The position numbers and the translations under genes are program-made. This document shows, piece after piece, positions 53,721 through 64,000 of a DNA stretch of 64,000 nucleotides; position 1 is the stretch's first letter, and every line of letters starts with the position of its first letter. Below the pieces are notes generated by a model, which was given only the letters and a program-made list of their open reading frames with translations, had not been told where the DNA came from and ran no database searches. This stretch comes from Eutreptiella sp. 'Long Island Sound 2002' (lineage: Eukaryota; Euglenozoa; Euglenophyceae; Eutreptiales; Eutreptiaceae). The DNA is taken from NCBI GenBank assembly GCA_964036045.1, contig OZ038382.1:145340961-145404960 (forward strand). Direction: 5' to 3'.

Positions 53721-55284
53721 CTGGAAAATCCACCAAAACAGCATTGGGTTTGATGCGAAGATGCACACGGATGATACGATACACACATGCGCGCGCACAC
53801 ACACACACAAACTCCTTATGCCCATGCCGGATCCTGGAGCAGATTTCGATGCCTCTGCACAGAATCGTGTCCAGTTTCGACGCCCGGGACGAAAAATGTT
53901 GAAGTATTTGGGTTTCCCAATCGAAAAAAGCAAGAACTCAATTTGACATGCGGCTCACTCTCTCCAGTAGAAGCGGGCCAAAAACCCCCTGGGGAGTGGG
54001 GCGGAGGGGGGGCTGGGGGGCAATAGGCGAGGCAGCGGCAAGCGGCGGGGGCAAGGATGGGTCGGCCGGGTGTACAAGAGCATGGCACCTGGCGTATGGC
54101 GTCACTCAACAGCTCAACCACCAGCAAAGAGTGGAGGTCACTTCGGCCAGGTGTCCCCAAATCGTAAAAATGGTATTTTTCTGGAACCATTCGGTTTGGT
54201 TGTTTTGCATACATGCATGCAACAACATACCAATCCGCAAGCACTCTTGGGCAGGGGGCGCATCAGTGTATTCCTGGACTCCAACACCGGCGGCATGGGA
54301 AGAGGGCTGGGGCGGGGCCGGAAACGTTTTCTATTTTCTTTTTAAATTTTGAATTCCCTTACATTGTGAGCATTTTGACTACATATAAAGGGGCTTAAAA
54401 AACTGTTGCCTGCTGACTGTTGTGGGGGCGAAAGCAGAACCTTCAAAAGGAGACAACGAGCTGTAATGTCGTTGTTGGCCCGAATGACCCTTTGGACGAT
54501 AGTTGGGGGGTCTGGGGGGGAAGGAGGGTCCAGGGGTATTCCCCTCCTGGCCAGTCCTACATGCAATATCAAACAAAAGTCCTGGAAATCCACAACAGCG
54601 GCACAACTCTTCACACTCACGTCCAGAACACGTTCAACCACATGTGCACACCTTGTCAGTGGTTGTTGAGTGACGCCTTACCATACACCGTTGAGCGACG
54701 CCTAACGGTACTACCCCCCTCCTCTTGCGGTTGCCTCGCCCATCCCGCGCACACCCCCCGTCCAGTATGGGCAAGGCAGCAGAGCAGAACCCAGCAGCAC
54801 TGTGGTGCTGTGCGAGCCGTGATGCTTTAGAATGAGAATGCTTTCAGTGAGACCCGCGAATCCTCATCCTCAGCAGGGAAATTAAAGCTTATGCCAGAAA
54901 AGTTTTTGGGCCATTTTTGATATACCCCCCCAAAATGAGAAGTAATCCTTAAGTTCGGTACAGCCGGTGGCAGTCTTGGTGGGGGTTCCTATCAGACCTG
55001 GAGTTAGAGCGTATCCGCATTAGCGCGGGATACACACTTTTTGTTTTTGGGATACACACAGGATACACACTCTACAACCCTGGAATACACATGTGATACA
55101 TGCATACCATGAAAAAAGAAAGAGAAATCTTGGCCATCCCCCACAGGATACATGCGACGGTAACATGCACCCTTTTTTGTCAGTGGCAGACACGACACAT
55201 GCGATGGTAAAGTGCACCCTTTTTTGTCAGTGGCGGACACGGCCCCAAGCAGTGGGGAGAGCTATTAGAATGAGCATACGCAGC

Positions 55285-55331
55285 GGCCGAATGGTAATGC
55301 AGGCGGCCGCCGTCCTTTTCGGTTCGAACCC
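55285..55331 (+). repeat. tRNA-like sequence, plus strand
   Basis: A-box-like GGCCGAATGGTAATGC (55285-55300) and a perfect-looking B box GGTTCGAACCC (55321-55331). Faces the minus-strand tRNA-like sequence at 55378-55429. Confidence 0.45.
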
Positions 55332-55377
55332 TGACGCGACCCATATGGCGGCCGCACCGCTGCCACCGTCCGACCAG

Positions 55378-55429
55378 GATTCGATCCGAAGACCTAAAAT
55401 CCTACAGCCGGGTGCGTTACCACTCGACC
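55378..55429 (-). repeat. tRNA-Tyr-like sequence, minus strand
   Basis: A-box-like GGTCGAGTGGTAACGC (55414-55429), a CTGTAGG anticodon-loop-like sequence with GTA (55401-55407), TTAGGTC, and a B box GGATCGAATCC (55378-55388) followed by GGTCGGA, as in eukaryotic tRNA-Tyr 3' halves. The 5' acceptor does not pair, so a tRNA-derived repeat is likelier than a gene. Confidence 0.5.
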
Positions 55430-56507
55430 AAGGCTGGATGTGACAAAAACGTGTCATTGCTTGGAGCCTTTAAGCCGCAAGGGAGCGAAGGACTGGGGAA
55501 CTGAGCGTGTAGGACTATAAATGAAGAAAAAGTTGGGATACACATGTGATACACACACTTGAAAGTTGGGATACACATTGGACGGACACACACTTCCAAA
55601 GCCTGAGATACAGTCGGATACAATAATTACAAGTTTTGGGATACACTCTAACTCCAGGTCTGGTTCCTATCTTGGGGGGATGCAGGCAAGTGCAATATTG
55701 TTCCCCATCTTTGGCCTATTGGGTGACACCCGCACTGAGACGGGCCCATGCGCTGTGGCCTGTGCTGTTGGGAGGACCCAGAGGGATCACCGGCGGCCGA
55801 CTGGCCCTTTGCGCTTTGTGTATGGGAGGGCTGATGGGGAATATGGGGGGAGGGGGGGATTGGAATTGATCTTGGGGGTGGGGGGGGGGGGGGGATAGTT
55901 AGGCCCATGGGAACACCTCAAGAAAGCCCAATGGCCTTCTGGGTGACACCGCACATCCGCCCGCCGCTGCTTTTCAGGGTCCAAGGTGGTTCTGATCTTT
56001 GGCACACTCTGTGCAAAACCCCAGGTGGTTCTTACTTTTGGGTTGGTTCTTAGCTTGGGCCCGGTTCTTAATTTATTTGGGGGCTTTGCACAAATTGTTC
56101 GGTCTGAAACCGAGCAGCCCCCCGCACCACGTTTTTTTGTTTGCGGACTCAACCTGTCAATTTCGTCAAGTCTCTTGGCGCTGCCGGGGCCTGGCTGGGG
56201 TGGAGGCCAATGCTTGTGCATTTTCAGGGTGTGACCCTCCCTCAGGCGAAAAAAAAAAAGCAAAAGAAAAGGGAAAACTTGGCGCTCCTCGTAGCAAAGT
56301 GCTCGCAGATGCGCATCAAAGAGCCAGTCTGTGGTGCATGTCGACGCGGTGGGCCAGATCTAAAATTGAGGACAAACTATGAAACATGTGCGTGCGTGCG
56401 AAAACACACAACCACAAACAGGCAGACACACACGCGCGCGTGCGCGCACACAACAGCAAATACCGCACAAAGGCACACAGGCGCGTTAGCCGCAAACCGA
56501 CACGCAC

Positions 56508-56818
56508 CTTCATGAAGTGTTGCCGCGCTGCGTCTTGGCGTTGCCAGTGCAACGTGAGCAGTGCTCTGCTCGAACTGTTTTGGAACATGACCCGGTGCTC
56601 TGTCTGTGGGGGGCATGTCCGCAGACATGAAGAATGGAGTATTGGGAGGTTGCGACAGGCCCGCAGCCTCCGGAGAGTCTGTGGTAGGCTTGACAGGGGA
56701 CCCCGGGACAGGCGAATTGGCTGGCACTTGGAATGGGTCCAAATATGAGGGGAACGTTGTGGGGGACAGCGGTGGAGATGGTAAGGGAGATGTGCTTGAT
56801 GAACTGCTCGTACTCCCA
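56508..56818 (-). CDS. Ser/Pro-rich gene, exon b
   Basis: Acceptor TTCATCAGCGATTGCAG (56819), donor CATGAAG/GTGCGTG (56507). 311 bp = 1 + 103 codons + 1. It encodes STSPLPSPPLSP, then FQVPANSPVPGSPVKP, AAGLSQPPNTPFF and a C-terminal part with THVP-like polar sequence. The first half matches exon a (STSPSPPMSP, LPVPANSPTPMSPLK), so the two exons are duplicates. Its start phase (needs two bases) does not fit exon a directly, so an exon between them is missing or exon a belongs to an alternative form. Confidence 0.55.
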
Positions 56819-57869
56819 CTGCAATCGCTGATGAAATGGATATGATGGCATCAAGGCACTTTGGTCTGGTGGGGTATAACGTGGGACGCCACACTCCAGT
56901 ATGGTGTGGTATTTGAGTATCGGGTTTGGGCATCGGGTTTGGTATTGGTGTTGTGGCATTGGCAATCGTATTGGTGCAGTATGGCAGGGCGTGGTAGAGG
57001 AGTCTTGAAAGATGTGTGGGAAGCAGGTGTACCTGTTGCAGCCCAGGAAAGGGTCATTCAGATCCGCGAAGTTGTTCCTCTCTGTGCAGAACATGTGACT
57101 GCAATGGGGCACCAGTGCAGACAAGGGCCGCACGCTGTGGGCAGGGGTGAGGGCAGCAACCTGCGGAAAGCTCCCTCATACAGAACCAGACCATCCCTGG
57201 AGGTCCCACACACCGCGGGTCAGGAAGCGGTGATCAACACCCGACAACAGTCGTCGGTCACGCAACCGACACAGGGGGGAGCAGCCCGGAACAGGGGCTC
57301 CAAGGGCCGTCATTAAGAGGCCAGCCCTTGGAGCCACCCCTGCCAAAAGGAGGTGGGGTCCAGAAAAGGTGTTCTGTTTGGATGTGATGTGCAGGGGCAT
57401 GGGTGCTCTGGTGGACATGTGTCTGCCACTACCATCGGTCCTTCCGCTCGTGGAGATCAGTGCATTCACCTGAAGTGCACTCGGGATGGGTACAATAGTG
57501 TGCGTGAAGCCCCGTTCGGCTGTGCCCTTTTCCCAATGCGCAGCCCACCCCCATCACTTTTTGAGGCCTGGCTCACCCGAGGTCTTTGGTGCAGCCCTTT
57601 TATGTCCTACCTGCCTGTGCAAGCGGCTTTAACGCTGCACTTAAGAAATGTTCATCACTCCAATCCCCAAACAAAGCGTAAACCAACTTCCATTCCAACT
57701 CCAACTGCAAATCAAACTCCACACAAGGATGACATAAGCTGAATGGTCCTTGAAGTCAATTTCCCAACCCCCCTCTGGGCCCCAAGCCCCTCTCCCCCTC
57801 CTGGCGCTTGCAATGTTTCACCGGCTCGGTGGACACGCACGTGCACAGGACAAGGACACACGCACACAC

Positions 57870-58084
57870 CTTTGTGCTCGTCAGGAGAAAGGGCTTGATA
57901 CGTCTCGTCTGGAAACTTTGGGTGTTTTGAAAGGTCAGCTGCATCCAAATCCAAATCATGTTCTAGAGACTTAAGTGGAGACATTGGGGTTGGAGAATTG
58001 GCGGGCACTGGGAGGGCGCCTGGGGACCGTGCAGCAGAAAGCGAAGGAGACATTGGTGGAGACGGAGAAGTGCTCGCGGCCAAA
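57870..58084 (-). CDS. Ser/Pro-rich gene, exon a
   Basis: Very good acceptor CTCTTCTGTGTTACAG (58085) and donor CACAAAG/GTGTGTGCG (57869). 215 bp = 1 + 71 codons + 1. Encodes ASTSPSPPMSPSLSAARSPG, PVPANSPTPMSPLK, then an acidic segment (DLDLDAADLSKHPKFPDE). SP/TP pairs suggest a proline-directed kinase substrate or disordered linker, which is inference. The intron after it begins with TG-rich sequence. The gene's first exons lie further right and are not identified. Confidence 0.58.
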
Positions 58085-58237
58085 CTGTAACACAGAAGAG
58101 TTGCTAATAGGAGCATCCGTAGGGGGGCTGGGGGCTGGGGGCTGGGGGCTTGGGGCTGGGGGCTGAGGGCTGGGCAGTTCCTGGAAAAAGCTTCTGGCAT
58201 CCAGTACTCACAGTCATGCAGCTGGAAGATACCTGAC

Positions 58238-58570
58238 ACTGATTGGATGGTGGCCAACGGCAGTTGGCAGGGAAACCGATGGCGGTTGGCGTGTCAACGA
58301 CGGCGGCTGCATCCGACACTGATTGAAGGGTAACCGACTGTGGTTAGCGGGTTCGCTGCAGCTGTTGGAGAGTTACCGACAGCAGTTGGAAGATGCCCAA
58401 CTGCTGACAGCATTTGGAAGGTGGTCGACGGTGGCTGGCATGCCTGCGTCCGCAGTTGGCAGGGAAGCGACGGCGGTTGGGGGAAAACCGACGGCAGTTG
58501 GAGGGTAGTCAGCGGTGGTTGGGTGAGTCTGCAGTTGGCCATTGGAGGGTAACAGAGGGTTATTGGCAGG
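58238..58570. repeat. Diverged minisatellite, about 31-35-bp unit
   Basis: Repeated blocks of the type ACCGACGGCAGTTGGAGGGT and GTCAGCGGTGGTTGG. Units are imperfect. Confidence 0.65.
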
Positions 58571-58929
58571 TGACTGACTCTGAAGGGTACTTCGGGGCAA
58601 CACACGCCGCTATGGAAATCTTTGTGCTTACGTCTGCAAGCGGAGGAAAGCTGTACGTGACTCCAGGTAGCAGAGGGTGATTCAAAGTAGCACATAGTGG
58701 TAGTCGGTTGATTGGGTTTTCGGTCAGCTTGGTTCTGTTGGATCCGAACCCGGGGCATTGTGCCTGGCGTCGGGACGCACAGTGGTGCTTTGGGGTTGCC
58801 CGATGGGCTTGGGCGGTCCTTCCAGGCTCGACCACGACGTCGTCAATTAGTCGGGACAGCCAAAACCGGGCCCAGGATGTCCTGCCTGGAGTCAGGACTT
58901 ATGATCACTCATTCCCTGGCATTTGGCCG

Positions 58930-59135
58930 TCTTCAGAGTGTCAGCACTCACTTCACACTGTGGCAGCCGCCCTGAGAATATGCTAGCACTGCCTTCGGAC
59001 TGCAGCAGTACTGCCTATGCAATTTGGCAACACTGCGCTGCGAAGGCGGCAACACTGCCTTCAGACGTGGCAGCACCGCTTTCGGAGTGTGTCAATATTG
59101 ACTGCAGAACATAGCAGTATTGCCTGGAGTGCACA
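58930..59135. repeat. Diverged minisatellite, about 30-bp unit
   Basis: Blocks of the type GCACTGCCTTCGGACTG and GCAACACTGC recur about every 30 bp, just before the unknown plus-strand gene. Confidence 0.55.
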
Positions 59136-59299
59136 GGCGCAAGTTTTTGGTGAGGCCCCCATGGACAAAATGCCTGGAAATGCAGCGCACTGCTGATGTC
59201 CCACACTCGGTGACCTTGAACTCCCTGGCCCTGTGTTACTACTTTCCACATCAGATGAGAGCACCCTCCAAACTTCATTGTCTCGGGAATGACTGGATG
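59120..59299 (+). CDS. Unknown plus-strand gene, exon 1 (start not fixed)
   Basis: Open frame ending GNDWM at a strong donor ATG/GTAAGC (59299/59300). An in-frame ATG lies at 59180; the frame opens at 59120 and may continue from an earlier exon. The 75-bp intron 59300-59374 ends in CCGCCCCTACAG. Joining to exon 2 is phase 0. Confidence 0.5.
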
Positions 59300-59374
59300 G
59301 TAAGCCTGTCAGCACCAACAGGGGCGTGGAAGCAACGGTGACAGTAGCTCCAATTGTGCCCCCCGCCCCTACAG

Positions 59375-59624
59375 TGCAGCTACACCGCCTACCCCCCCAA
59401 GCAGACGCCACTAGAAACACTCTACAGGCTGTCAGTGCCGCTCCTCAGCCGGTGCACTGTGCTGGAGTTGTGGCACCGGGCGGCTCACGACTGTGGCGAC
59501 CAGGATTTCAATTTTACGCTTAATCGACTGGCCCATGCGGCGGCCACCACAGGGCTGTCTGACCCCACCCCACTCTCCCTACCCTTGCTTCACCTTCTGC
59601 CTCAGCGCGTCCTGTTAACCTATG
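59375..59624 (+). CDS. Unknown plus-strand gene, exon 2
   Basis: 250 bp = 83 codons + 1 base. Starts CSYTAYPPKQTPLETLYRL and contains ELWHRAAHDCGDQDFNFTL. Ends at the donor CTATG/GTGAGC. The frame stays open past the donor to 59743, so an unspliced or alternative end is possible. Codon use and residue balance look like true coding sequence. No family recognised. Confidence 0.55.
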
Positions 59625-59807
59625 GTGAGCAGGTGGTGTTAGACACCACGCAGGGGCTGGACGACCACTACTTTGAGCGCTGGCATCCTGCCAGCCTGCG
59701 GCCCACGGCCTGTGAGTTCTTGCAGCTCCTAGAGGAAGGCTAAAGCGTGCGTTCGCATTACGCACACTGTTCCTGCATTCCCCCCCCCAGCTAGTCCATC
59801 CCCCTAG

Positions 59808-60676
59808 AGTGCCACTACTGTGGCACAGTTGTGCGTGACCTGCCGGTGCACGTACGCGATGAATGCCTCCCCTTTTTTCTCCTCCAGAGCAGCCTACGAG
59901 CGCGGGCCCTCTGCCTGCTGCTTAAGGTTATGCAGGGTACCGTGGAGTCCCTCTCCTCCCTTGTCCTGCTTGGGGGTCGCTACCGACTGCAGTTCACCCT
60001 AGATGGCCCTCACTTCCCAGAGTTACAGCCAGACAGGTACCCCCGCCAGTCAGACTGCATCACAGCCTCAGGTTTGTGGTATAGCGAGGGCCCGTCCACA
60101 GGTATCGGTTGGCCTGCACAGGCACGTCGAGATGTCACTGATCTCTTACTGCAGGGCCTTGCCCAGCCCGTCCCGACCCTGCCTGACGTGCAGCGGCAAT
60201 GGGATGCCCTGCCAGTGGATGCCACAGTGACTGTCGATGATCCCAGGGTCCTTCAGGCTGCAGTGGCGGGTGGCCGGCACGTTCACCTGCCTGCTAATCC
60301 CACGCTCCTCGCCCAGGCAGTGGTACGGACCCTCCCCTCTTGTACACTGCACTTATGTGGCCAGCCCCTGGACCCGATGCCCTGGCCCACTATGAGCCTC
60401 CAGCTGGCCCCGATACCCGTGTTTGTGGCTCAGGGCACCACACTGCCCTATGCCATAGCAGACGTGTGGCACCGGGTACATGCGCGGCTGCCGGTTGTGC
60501 TTCTTGCAGACTGCCCGTCCGCGCTCGGTGCCTTCCATGCGTGTGCCGGAGCTGAGCCACACCTCTGTGGCTCTGTGGCGGTCCTGAGGTCGCCAACACC
60601 GGTTGGTCCCTCCTTCCTCCATCTGATACCACGTGACGCTCACAACACTCTGATAGATGCTATTCCGGTGCACTAG
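59808..60676 (+). CDS. Unknown plus-strand gene, exon 3 (288 codons to stop)
   Basis: Behind a C-rich acceptor (TGCATTCCCCCCCCCAG then CATCCCCCTAG), the exon supplies two bases to exon 2's one and continues as ECHYCGTVVRDLPVHV, then runs 288 codons to TAG. The start may hold a small metal-binding Cys/His cluster (C..C, H, C). The remainder is Leu/Ala/Val-rich with LGGRYRLQFTLDGPHFPEL, GGRHVHLPANPTLLAQAVVR and WHRVHARLPVVLLADCPSAL. It has no membrane segment I would trust. I do not recognise the family; it could be a host gene or an element-encoded protein. The frame at 59831 alone begins with GTG, which is why I prefer the spliced model. Confidence 0.6.
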
Positions 60677-60679
60677 TTC

Positions 60680-61944
60680 CAGCCTTTCCCTTGCCTGCCT
60701 GTATACGAAACAGGGGTGTGGTAACGGTGGTGGGGTTCAATCTTACAACGGCGCGCCCGCGGTCAACAGGTGGAACCCCATGGCAGCCCAACTACAGCAC
60801 ACACCGGAGCGCCCTGCGCACGCCCAGCGCGAGTCCCTTGGGGGCAGGAGCCCCAGAAGCCTACACAAATGAGCCGTCGGACGTGAACCGACAGCCTGAG
60901 CCCAGCCCACCGACGCCCGCAGTCCCGTTAGTTGGCGATGGTTGCGGCCTAAAGCCCGTACCGCCGGCTGAGTCGTGGACAACGGATGGCTGAGCAGGTG
61001 GCAGACCGCGAGGGGGGGGGGGGGGTGCACAGAGCACAACATCCGCTTCACCTGCCTATCGCGAAGGCAGCAGTGGTGGACATCTGGCCTCATGGACCCG
61101 GAGAGGCCCCCTGAGCACTCAAACGACGCCCTGCGTCCGGCAGACGTGCAATACGGTGCAAGGGTCCCGACCCAAACCAAACCCAAACCCCCCGCCCCTG
61201 ACGACCGACTTCGACCAACGAGCAGGTCACACAAAACACATGACACTGGACACCGGTTGTAGTTCAGTCAGCACAATGAACAATTCAAAATGAATTCCCG
61301 AATCACTTCAAAATGCACAGGCCTTGCTTGTAAGAGGGAGAGGGGGTCTTTCGGTTCTACCACCCACCAACCCGAAACAAAATCTTCAGCGGACACTTGG
61401 CTCAGGGAAACTCAAGCTTGAATAAGCGACCTTCATGGGATCCACCCGCCCCCCCGCCTTCAGTCCCTTGTAAATGAGGCCTGGAAGTGCAGTGCTTTGA
61501 GGTATTTCAAATGCAGTGCAACAGAACATACGCAATCAGCAACACAGCACAGTACACCACATGACAGCACGGCACAGCACACCACAGAAGTAGAAACAGG
61601 CACTCAGGAGCCACGACTTTCAGGCAAAAAGCAAGAATTCTGGGTTGGGGATGAGGTGAGCCATAACCTTGGAGGATCCTTGAGGACCGGAGTTGTCAGC
61701 CCATCCGGATGCACGTCGACGACGTCCTGAATCATCACCTGAAAATAACGGAATGGCACAGGACCCGACTCGTATGTGGAAAGGGCACCAGGTGGTGTTG
61801 AGCATGGGATTGGGCTGGCAGCCCGAGGCCTGCCGACCCCTGATTGCGCACCGCCATCCTACGCTCCAGAGGATACCGGTAATGCAGGAATGCCGTCGTG
61901 TGAGAAGGACTCACTTGCGCACAACACACATGCCTTCAAAAGGC
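60680..61944. other. No gene seen
   Basis: Short frames only, with no recognisable motif. G14 run at 61012-61025. Confidence 0.4.
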
Positions 61945-62144
61945 NNNNNNNNNNNNNNNNNNNNNNNNNNNNNNNNNNNNNNNNNNNNNNNNNNNNNNNN
62001 NNNNNNNNNNNNNNNNNNNNNNNNNNNNNNNNNNNNNNNNNNNNNNNNNNNNNNNNNNNNNNNNNNNNNNNNNNNNNNNNNNNNNNNNNNNNNNNNNNNN
62101 NNNNNNNNNNNNNNNNNNNNNNNNNNNNNNNNNNNNNNNNNNNN
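61945..62144. other. Assembly gap (200 N)
   Basis: Exactly 200 N, a conventional placeholder for a gap of unknown size. Frames reading across it are artefacts. Confidence 0.99.
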
Positions 62145-62198
62145 GGGCGTCTGGCCGAGGGGTCAGGGGGGCGTCCAGCCAGGGGTGAGGGGGGGGGG

Positions 62199-62222
62199 GG
62201 TTAGGGTTAGGATTAGGGTGAG
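62199..62222. repeat. TTAGGG-like tract
   Basis: GGGTTAGGGTTAGGATTAGG followed by GTGAGGG. A similar tract lies at 63386-63410 before the second copy of the unit that follows. Confidence 0.75.
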
Positions 62223-62223
62223 G

Positions 62224-64000
62224 GTCACCGAGCTGGTGAAACCAGTCTTGGTTTTATAACCCTTTTTAGTGTCTAGGGTGGACCTACCAGGTTTAGCAGC
62301 AGCAGCAGCAAGCAGCAAGCAGCAAGCAGCAGCAGCAAGCAGCAAGCAGCAAGCAGCAAGCAGCACGCGCGAAATGGGTAAAAATCAGATTTCCGTCGTG
62401 GTGCTTCAGATTCGGGTGAAATTTTGGTGGATGATACCTATGGGTGTGAAGTACAATCACACAAAGTTTGAGCAAGAAACTCAACAATGGCGGCCGGGAA
62501 CGGGATTCGCAAGTGGCGGACCTCAGTTTCAAAATCTGCAGTTTAGGGCCAAAAACAGCCATTTTTGGGCCAAAAATGCCCTGGAACACATTCAAAACGG
62601 CCAAACGAAGGGAAACGGTGGGTACACTCCACGTGCCGCTTGACTTCCCCGTGTCAACGAGCTCTTTGCCGCCCTCTAACTCCATGATATGCCGCGGAAG
62701 CGGCCCAAAAAGGCCCCCAGAAGCTTCAAATGCCGACAGCCACAAACCAAGAATAGGCCATATCTTTGGCTACATGGCTCAAAATGCGATTCCGAGGGCA
62801 CCTACTCCACCCGCAAGCCCCCACGTTTTGTGGTTTCCACCCCTCATAATTGCCCAAACGGACGCCTAGACCCCAATACCTAGGCCCACTAGGCTGTGGC
62901 AAGCTGCAAGCTCAAGCCCAAACAGGTGGGTACCCAAATGGGTCAACAGGGTCCGAAAGGGGTAAAAATATGACTTTCCGCAAAAATGATCCTAGACCAT
63001 GTGCGACGCTAAAACAAGTGTTTTTGGACTGTTTTGAGCTTGTGGTGGCCCATTTGGGTCCTCCAAAAATCCCAAAATGCCTTGAAAATGGGCTGTTTTG
63101 GGACCAAAAGTGGGTCAAAAATGGGTCAAAAACACATTTTTCCAAAACTCATCGTAGACCATTTGGGGTGCACAAAAGGGTGAAATGAGCCCATTTTGAG
63201 CCCATTTTGGGGCATTTTGGCCCCTGAGAAGTCCAAAAAGCCTTGAAAGTGGGCCTCGTGGTGATGGGGTTCAGGTGCATTTCACTTTGTCAAGAGCCAT
63301 CAATGTGTGAATCATTCTTGATGTCCCTCACCATTCATATCTAATGTTCCCTCCCCCACCAGCTCGGTCCCAATATTCAGTCTTGATTAGGGTTAGCCCT
63401 AGGGTTAGGGTCACCGAGCTGGTGGAACCAGTCTTGGTTTTATAACCCTTTTTAGTGTCTAGGGTGGACCTACCAGGTTTAACAGCAAGCAGCAGCAAGC
63501 AGCAAGCAGCAGCACGCGCGAAATGGGTAAAAATCAGAACTCCGTCGTGGGGCTTCATATTCGGGTGAAATTTTGGTGCATGATACCTATGGGTGTGAAG
63601 TACAATCACACAAAGTTTGAGCAAGAAACTCAACAGTGGCGGCAGGGAACTGGATTCGCAAGTGGCGGACCGCAGTTTCAAAAATTGCAGCTTAGGGCCA
63701 AAAACAGCCATTTTTGGGCCAAAAAAGCCCGGGAACACATTCAAAACGGCCAAACCAAGGGAAACGGTGGGTACACTTCACGTGCGGCTTGACTTCCCCA
63801 TGTCAACGAGCTCTTTGCGGCCATCTAACTCCATGATATGTCCCGGAAACGGCCCAAAAAGGCCCCCAGAAGCTTCAAATGCCGAGAGCCACAAACCAAG
63901 AATAGGCCATATCTTGGGCTACATGGCTCAAAATGCGATTCCGAGGGCACCTACTCCACCCGCAACCCCCCACTTTTTGTGGTTTCCACCCCTCAGAATT
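62224..64000. repeat. Direct repeats of a unit about 1.19 kb long (two copies, second cut by window end)
   Basis: GTCACCGAGCTGGTG starts at 62224 and again at 63410 (1,186 bp apart). Over 600 bp after each start are nearly identical, including a CAGCAAGCAGC microsatellite that differs in length and the sequence to GTGGTTTCCACCCCTCA. Between the copies (62870-63360) is unrelated AAATGGG-rich sequence. It could be a satellite or two copies of a non-autonomous element. Confidence 0.85.

Noticed and set aside
53024-53902. 292-codon plus-strand frame with a long His/Thr run
   Set aside because: It reads through CA repeats; the opposite strand has a better splice-supported exon (53484-53720).
61693-62259. 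Frames spanning the N run
   Set aside because: They cross an assembly gap of unknown size.

Overview
The window looks like nuclear DNA of a eukaryote, probably an intron-containing microalga or other protist. Genes are split by GT-AG introns. Retroelements and tandem repeats dominate. There are tRNA-like (pol III type) sequences, TTAGGG-like repeats and a scaffold gap of 200 N. I see no prokaryotic operons, Shine-Dalgarno sites, rRNA genes or CRISPR arrays. The species cannot be named from the sequence alone.

Layout. Positions 1-3.9 kb hold the 5' part of a retroelement on the minus strand: gag, retropepsin, then a Dam/DLFAS-like domain running off the left edge. Gag and protease share a frame, separated by a UGA. 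At 4.4 kb is a tRNA-like SINE and at 4.76-6.0 kb a decayed Tigger/pogo transposase. From 6 to 11.3 kb there is a hairpin and a decayed minus-strand coding region with a recognisable ubiquitin domain. From 12.9 to 20.9 kb lies a minus-strand TPR-repeat gene in at least four exons; three exon ends are phase-consistent at the junctions. Its introns carry homopolymer G/C tracts and a 42-bp minisatellite.

The centre (23.1-37.3 kb) is the most striking part. A 49-bp minisatellite of about 74 copies, open in several frames on both strands, is followed by a 6.67-kb non-LTR retrotransposon (minus strand) with two intact ORFs. Its ORF2 has the order 2A-like peptide, APE endonuclease, reverse transcriptase, RNase H, CCHC-like finger. 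The element sits inside the array between exact 89-bp direct repeats, with a T14 tract (poly-A of the element) at its 3' end. A second, broken LINE of related type lies directly beyond it.

From 37 to 58 kb the DNA is gene-poor to the eye. It holds short minus-strand exon candidates, including a group of Ser/Pro-rich exons at 50.1-58.1 kb, two of them clearly duplicates, whose introns begin with TG-rich sequence. It also holds a second, diverged 49-bp array (50.3-51.2 kb), a 90-104-bp repeat, CA repeats and more tRNA-like sequences. At 59.1-60.7 kb is a plus-strand gene of unknown function with three phase-consistent exons. The right end (62.2-64 kb) holds two copies of a unit about 1.19 kb long that begins with a TTAGGG-like tract.

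The window shows no shared pathway among its genes. The host-like genes are the TPR gene, the Ser/Pro exon series and the unknown gene at 59-60.7 kb; the rest is mobile or repetitive.
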